From: an uncultured Erysipelotrichales bacterium
GTDB lineage: Bacteria > Bacillota_I > Bacilli_A > Erysipelotrichales > Coprobacillaceae
Length of the DNA stretch: 8,523 nt
Assembly: GCA_934754755.1 (NCBI GenBank)
Contig: CAKVJS010000039.1
Coordinates: 1-8,523 of the forward strand
Reading direction: 5' to 3'
Each line of letters starts with the position of its first letter. Positions within the stretch are counted from its first letter, which is position 1. Positions 5,836 through 8,523 of the stretch are shown here, one piece after another. Made by a program: the position numbers and the translations under genes. The notes beneath the pieces are model-generated. The model was given only the letters and a program-made list of their open reading frames with translations. It was not told the origin of the DNA and did no database searches.

Positions 5836-6582
5836 ATGCTAGTGTATATTAGCGATACAGAAACAAAAAAAGAAGCTTTAAAAATTCTCTTTGGTAAGGA
5901 CAAAGTAACTACAAAAAAAGAGGATATCCAAGAAGCAGATATTTTATATTTGGGGCCAACGGGAGAAGAGTATAAAAAAGTTGCTTTTAAACCAGAGAGC
6001 CATATTTATACTTTACTATGCAATCCAGCCATAGCGAGAAATGCCCAAAAGTGTCATGCCTTATATTCTGTTTTATATGATGATCCAAAGTTTGTAAACG
6101 CAAATACGCACATAACAACCGAAGGGCTCATCGGTTATATCATTACGAATACTAACACCAGCATTTACCACAGTCGCATACTCGTTATTGGTTATGGCCG
6201 TTGTGGCCAAGATATCGTTCGAGTAATGCAATGTTTTAAACCGTCTATCGATGTAGCGAATCGACAAAGTCACCATATCAAAGAAGTGGAACAACAAGGC
6301 TGCTTGTATATTCCTCTAGAATCCTTACTATCCTTGCAGGAATACGATTATATTATAAACACTGTGGCTTTTCCTGTATTAACCAAAGCCTTGTTACAAA
6401 CGAGAAAAAAAACAGCAAATATATTTGATATTGCGTCCTATCCATATGGTGTTTTACGCGAAGATAGAGTCGATGAATATCATGTTTTACCAGCTTTACC
6501 AACTCGATATGCGATGCAGACGGCAGCTGAATTATTATACCAAGCTATTATAGAGAAGGAAGATGAGTATGCTAGAAGATAA
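5836..6582 (+). CDS. spoVFA: Dipicolinate synthase subunit A (DpaA/SpoVFA)
   Basis: With subunit B this NAD(P)-binding protein oxidises dihydrodipicolinate to dipicolinic acid in the mother cell; the product is moved into the forespore and chelates calcium for heat resistance. Visible features are the NANTHITTEG segment (88-97), matching the Bacillus hinge before the Rossmann fold, the GYGRCG nucleotide motif (G119, G121, G124), INTV at 174-177, DIASYPYG at 198-205 and an LPALPTRYAMQTA segment matching the Bacillus LPGLPG-type C-terminus. It has 248 residues against about 297 in B. subtilis; nearly all the loss is in the N-terminal domain before the Rossmann fold. The ATG at 5836 is chosen for the GAGGTG site (5825-5830) and because the upstream in-frame extension begins at TTG inside the presumed promoter. 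It overlaps spoVFB by 14 bases. Confidence 0.92.
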   Translation: MLVYISDTETKKEALKILFGKDKVTTKKEDIQEADILYLGPTGEEYKKVAFKPESHIYTLLCNPAIARNAQKCHALYSVLYDDPKFVNANTHITTEGLIGYIITNTNTSIYHSRILVIGYGRCGQDIVRVMQCFKPSIDVANRQSHHIKEVEQQGCLYIPLESLLSLQEYDYIINTVAFPVLTKALLQTRKKTANIFDIASYPYGVLREDRVDEYHVLPALPTRYAMQTAAELLYQAIIEKEDEYARR

Positions 6583-7156
6583 AAGTATCGGCTTTGCGAT
6601 TACCGGCTCTTTTTGTTCCATGGAAGATATGTTTTTTGTTTTACGCACGCTTGTTAAACAAGCGAAAAAAGTACATGTTATTGTTAGCAATTCTGTTGTT
6701 ACTTGTGATAATCGTTTCTATAGTGCCAAAGATCTCATGACCAAAATCAGAACCATTAGTCCCCGGATCATTACCCGTATTGAGGAGGTTGAACCTTTTG
6801 GGCCAAGTACCCCTTTAGATGCTCTTCTTATTTACCCTTGCACCAGCAATACCCTTGGCAAAATTACTCATGGCATTAATGATACGCCCGTTACGATGGC
6901 TTGTAAAAGTACCTTACGTAATAATAAACCAATTATTCTAGGGATTTACACCAATGATGCTTTGCGTGGTAGTGGGGAAAATATCATGCGAATTATTAAT
7001 ACTAAAAACTTTTATCTAGTGCCTATGTTTCAAGATGATATAGAAACAAAACCATACAGCATGATTGCAAATAAGGATAAAGTAATACAAACCCTAACCT
7101 TAGCTTTAGATCATAAACAAATACAACCAATCTTTGAGGGAGGCTTATATGCTTGA
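6569..7156 (+). CDS. spoVFB: Dipicolinate synthase subunit B (DpaB/SpoVFB)
   Basis: A 195-residue flavoprotein-fold subunit, partner of SpoVFA in making dipicolinic acid. It aligns along its length with B. subtilis SpoVFB (200 residues). Shared blocks are IGFAITGSFC near the start (ITGSxC), EPFGPSTPLD (75-84), the PCTSNTLGKI loop (90-99), the conserved NDTPV segment (104-108), LRNNKPIILGI and STK/NTKNF-type and QDD motifs toward the C-terminus. The gene overlaps the end of spoVFA by 14 bases, indicating translational coupling. Two ATG codons are close: 6563 gives the same N-terminal length as B. subtilis (MSxLxxKxIGF), while 6569 has better spacing from AAGGAAG (6556-6562). I use 6569, and 6563 remains possible. 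No sign of damage. Confidence 0.92.
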   Translation: MLEDKSIGFAITGSFCSMEDMFFVLRTLVKQAKKVHVIVSNSVVTCDNRFYSAKDLMTKIRTISPRIITRIEEVEPFGPSTPLDALLIYPCTSNTLGKITHGINDTPVTMACKSTLRNNKPIILGIYTNDALRGSGENIMRIINTKNFYLVPMFQDDIETKPYSMIANKDKVIQTLTLALDHKQIQPIFEGGLYA

Positions 7157-8216
7157 TTTAACAGTTTTAAAATTTGGTGGCAGTTCGCTGCGGGATAAAG
7201 AATCTAGAAAAAAAGTAGCATCCATTATCAAAAAACAAAAAGGAAAAGTAATTGTTGTGGTTAGTGCCATTGGCCGCTATCCAGATGCCTATGCGACAGA
7301 AACATTACAATCCTTAATATCAACTTCCGTAACCATCACGGAATGCAATCGACTACTGAGTGTCGGTGAAATTATTAGCAGTGTCGTTCTAGCCGATGAA
7401 TGCATTCATAGCGGTATAAAGGCTATATCATTATCGAGCGCGCAAGCTGGGTTAGAAGTCAAGAATAATAAATTTTTAGATGTGCAAGTGGATAAAATAA
7501 AAGAAGTATTACAAACCTACGATGTCGTTATTTTACCAGGTTTTCAGGGCATTGATAGCAATGGCGAAATAACGATATTAGAAAAAGGAGATAGCGATTA
7601 TTCAGCTGTCTATATTGCTCAACAAATGGGCATCCATGAAGTATACATTTATTCTGACGTCTGTGGTATATATACGGGCGATCCTAAATATATTATTAGT
7701 GCTCGGTTGATTAATCACGTAAGTTATGAGCAGGCCTTAGATTTATCCCGCCATAAAGCGCGAATCATTTGTCCAAAGGCATTAGAGGAAGCACAAAAGG
7801 ATAAAGACTTTGTGATTTATTTATGCTCTACTTTTATTAAAGATTGTTCTACTCGCATTGATCATGAACCAACTCATATAAAAACGATGTCCATGGATTT
7901 TGACTATACGTTAGTATCCTTTGATGAAACATTAAAAGAAGCCGACACCAATAAAATATTTGAGTATATGGATATGGATACGTATATGATTCATAATAAA
8001 AATATGCAAGAACTGACAACTAAATACACAAAAATTGATAATTATATAAAAGTTCATTTAGTTGGTTGTACATTAGATAAAGAAGATATCTATCACCTAT
8101 GTAACGACTTACTTTGTGTTAAATCAGCTGTAGAAGAAAATAGCTACTATGTAAGCTATAAAAATAAAAAACAAGATATTATGCTTTTGCATGATATATT
8201 GGTAAAGGAAGAGTAG
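7149..8216 (+). CDS. dapG: Divergent short aspartokinase (DapG-like) of the dipicolinate operon
   Basis: This 355-residue enzyme should phosphorylate aspartate, the first step toward dihydrodipicolinate. The kinase domain (about 1-235) shows KFGGSS (8-13), the DapG-type GRYPDAYATETL (42-53), SVGEIISS (71-78), PGFQG (130-134) and SDVCGIYTGDP (169-179). Two changes stand out: the usual GRGGSDTSA is KGDSDYSA (146-153), with Asp for a conserved glycine, and the GAK.I..P stretch is altered at 202-209. The C-terminal 115 residues are shorter than the tandem ACT region of DapG (about 165), and its usual glycine-rich SVGxGM-type signatures are absent, so feedback control by lysine or diaminopimelate may be lost. 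ATG at 7149 is used because GGGAGG (7138-7143) precedes it; a TTG at 7134 is unlikely. It overlaps spoVFB by 8 bases. Activity is inferred. Confidence 0.85.
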   Translation: MLDLTVLKFGGSSLRDKESRKKVASIIKKQKGKVIVVVSAIGRYPDAYATETLQSLISTSVTITECNRLLSVGEIISSVVLADECIHSGIKAISLSSAQAGLEVKNNKFLDVQVDKIKEVLQTYDVVILPGFQGIDSNGEITILEKGDSDYSAVYIAQQMGIHEVYIYSDVCGIYTGDPKYIISARLINHVSYEQALDLSRHKARIICPKALEEAQKDKDFVIYLCSTFIKDCSTRIDHEPTHIKTMSMDFDYTLVSFDETLKEADTNKIFEYMDMDTYMIHNKNMQELTTKYTKIDNYIKVHLVGCTLDKEDIYHLCNDLLCVKSAVEENSYYVSYKNKKQDIMLLHDILVKEE

Positions 8217-8219
8217 TGA

Positions 8220-8523
8220 ATGAAAGAAATATATACCGCCTTAATTACCCCATTTAACGAAGAAATGGCCATCGATTATCAAAGCCTTGATAAACTACTA
8301 CAACACTTATTATTAGCCGGTAATGATCACTTCGTTGTCGGCGGAACTACCGGAGAAGCACCAACTTTGCAATGGGAAGAAAAGAAACATCTTATTAGCT
8401 ATATCGGACAACAATCCCCCCATGCTAAAATAGTATTTGGTGTTAGCTCTAATAATACAAAAGAGTGTGTACGCCAAATACAAGAGTTGGAAACTAATCC
8501 TTATATATCTGCCTTTATGGTCG
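8220..8523 (+). CDS. dapA: 4-Hydroxy-tetrahydrodipicolinate synthase, N-terminal part (truncated by window end)
   Basis: The first 101 codons of DapA, a TIM-barrel class I aldolase that condenses pyruvate with aspartate semialdehyde. Recognised by YTALITPF (5-12) and the VVGGTTGEAPTL motif (39-50), whose T43-T44 correspond to the E. coli Thr44-Thr45 pyruvate-site pair. The catalytic tyrosine and lysine lie beyond the window. ATG at 8220 follows the aspartokinase stop by three bases, with AAAGGAA (8204-8210) at nine bases, so it is in the same operon. Its product gives rise to dihydrodipicolinate, the substrate of SpoVFA/SpoVFB. The preceding B. subtilis gene asd is not in the window. Confidence 0.9.
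   Translation, partial: MKEIYTALITPFNEEMAIDYQSLDKLLQHLLLAGNDHFVVGGTTGEAPTLQWEEKKHLISYIGQQSPHAKIVFGVSSNNTKECVRQIQELETNPYISAFMV

Noticed and set aside
6073..6297. 74-codon minus-strand open frame inside spoVFA
   Set aside because: It is the shadow of a conserved coding region, without start signals.

Overview
This window comes from a low-GC, spore-forming, anaerobic Firmicute. Codon use is A/T-rich, Shine-Dalgarno sites are strong, an oxygen-sensitive glycyl radical enzyme is present, and genes for spore dipicolinate synthesis follow. An Erysipelotrichia-like or clostridial gut bacterium is plausible, but the sequence does not fix the genus.

Layout. Positions 1-75 hold the 3' end of an unidentified plus-strand gene. 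At 206-1102 (minus) lies a glycyl radical enzyme activase, with a minus-strand terminator at 88-109. A divergent promoter region with inverted repeats (1103-1253) separates it from a glycyl radical enzyme (1254-3665) and a fructose-6-phosphate aldolase (3677-4348). The enzyme set matches E. coli YbiW, YbiY and FsaA, the anhydroglycolysis module. There YbiW opens 1,5-anhydroglucitol-6-phosphate to 1-deoxyfructose-6-phosphate, and FsaA splits that into glyceraldehyde-3-phosphate and hydroxyacetone.

From 4349 to 5835 is an AT-rich, gene-poor stretch with inverted repeats. It contains a small DUF1648-type membrane protein (4735-5265), an 18-codon ORF with a strong ribosome binding site, and a decayed second copy of the 3' end of an fsa gene (5607-5642). 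It looks like an accessory or scarred region between two functional modules.

From 5836 to the window end runs a tight operon with overlapping genes: dipicolinate synthase subunits A and B (spoVFA, spoVFB), a short and divergent aspartokinase, and the start of dapA. It resembles the Bacillus subtilis spoVFA-spoVFB-asd-dapG-dapA operon without asd. The operon would push aspartate toward dihydrodipicolinate and oxidise it to dipicolinic acid in the mother cell. A sigma-K-like promoter motif precedes it. The aspartokinase has a shortened, poorly recognisable regulatory region, which would suit a sporulation-dedicated enzyme freed from lysine or diaminopimelate feedback. That last point is inference.
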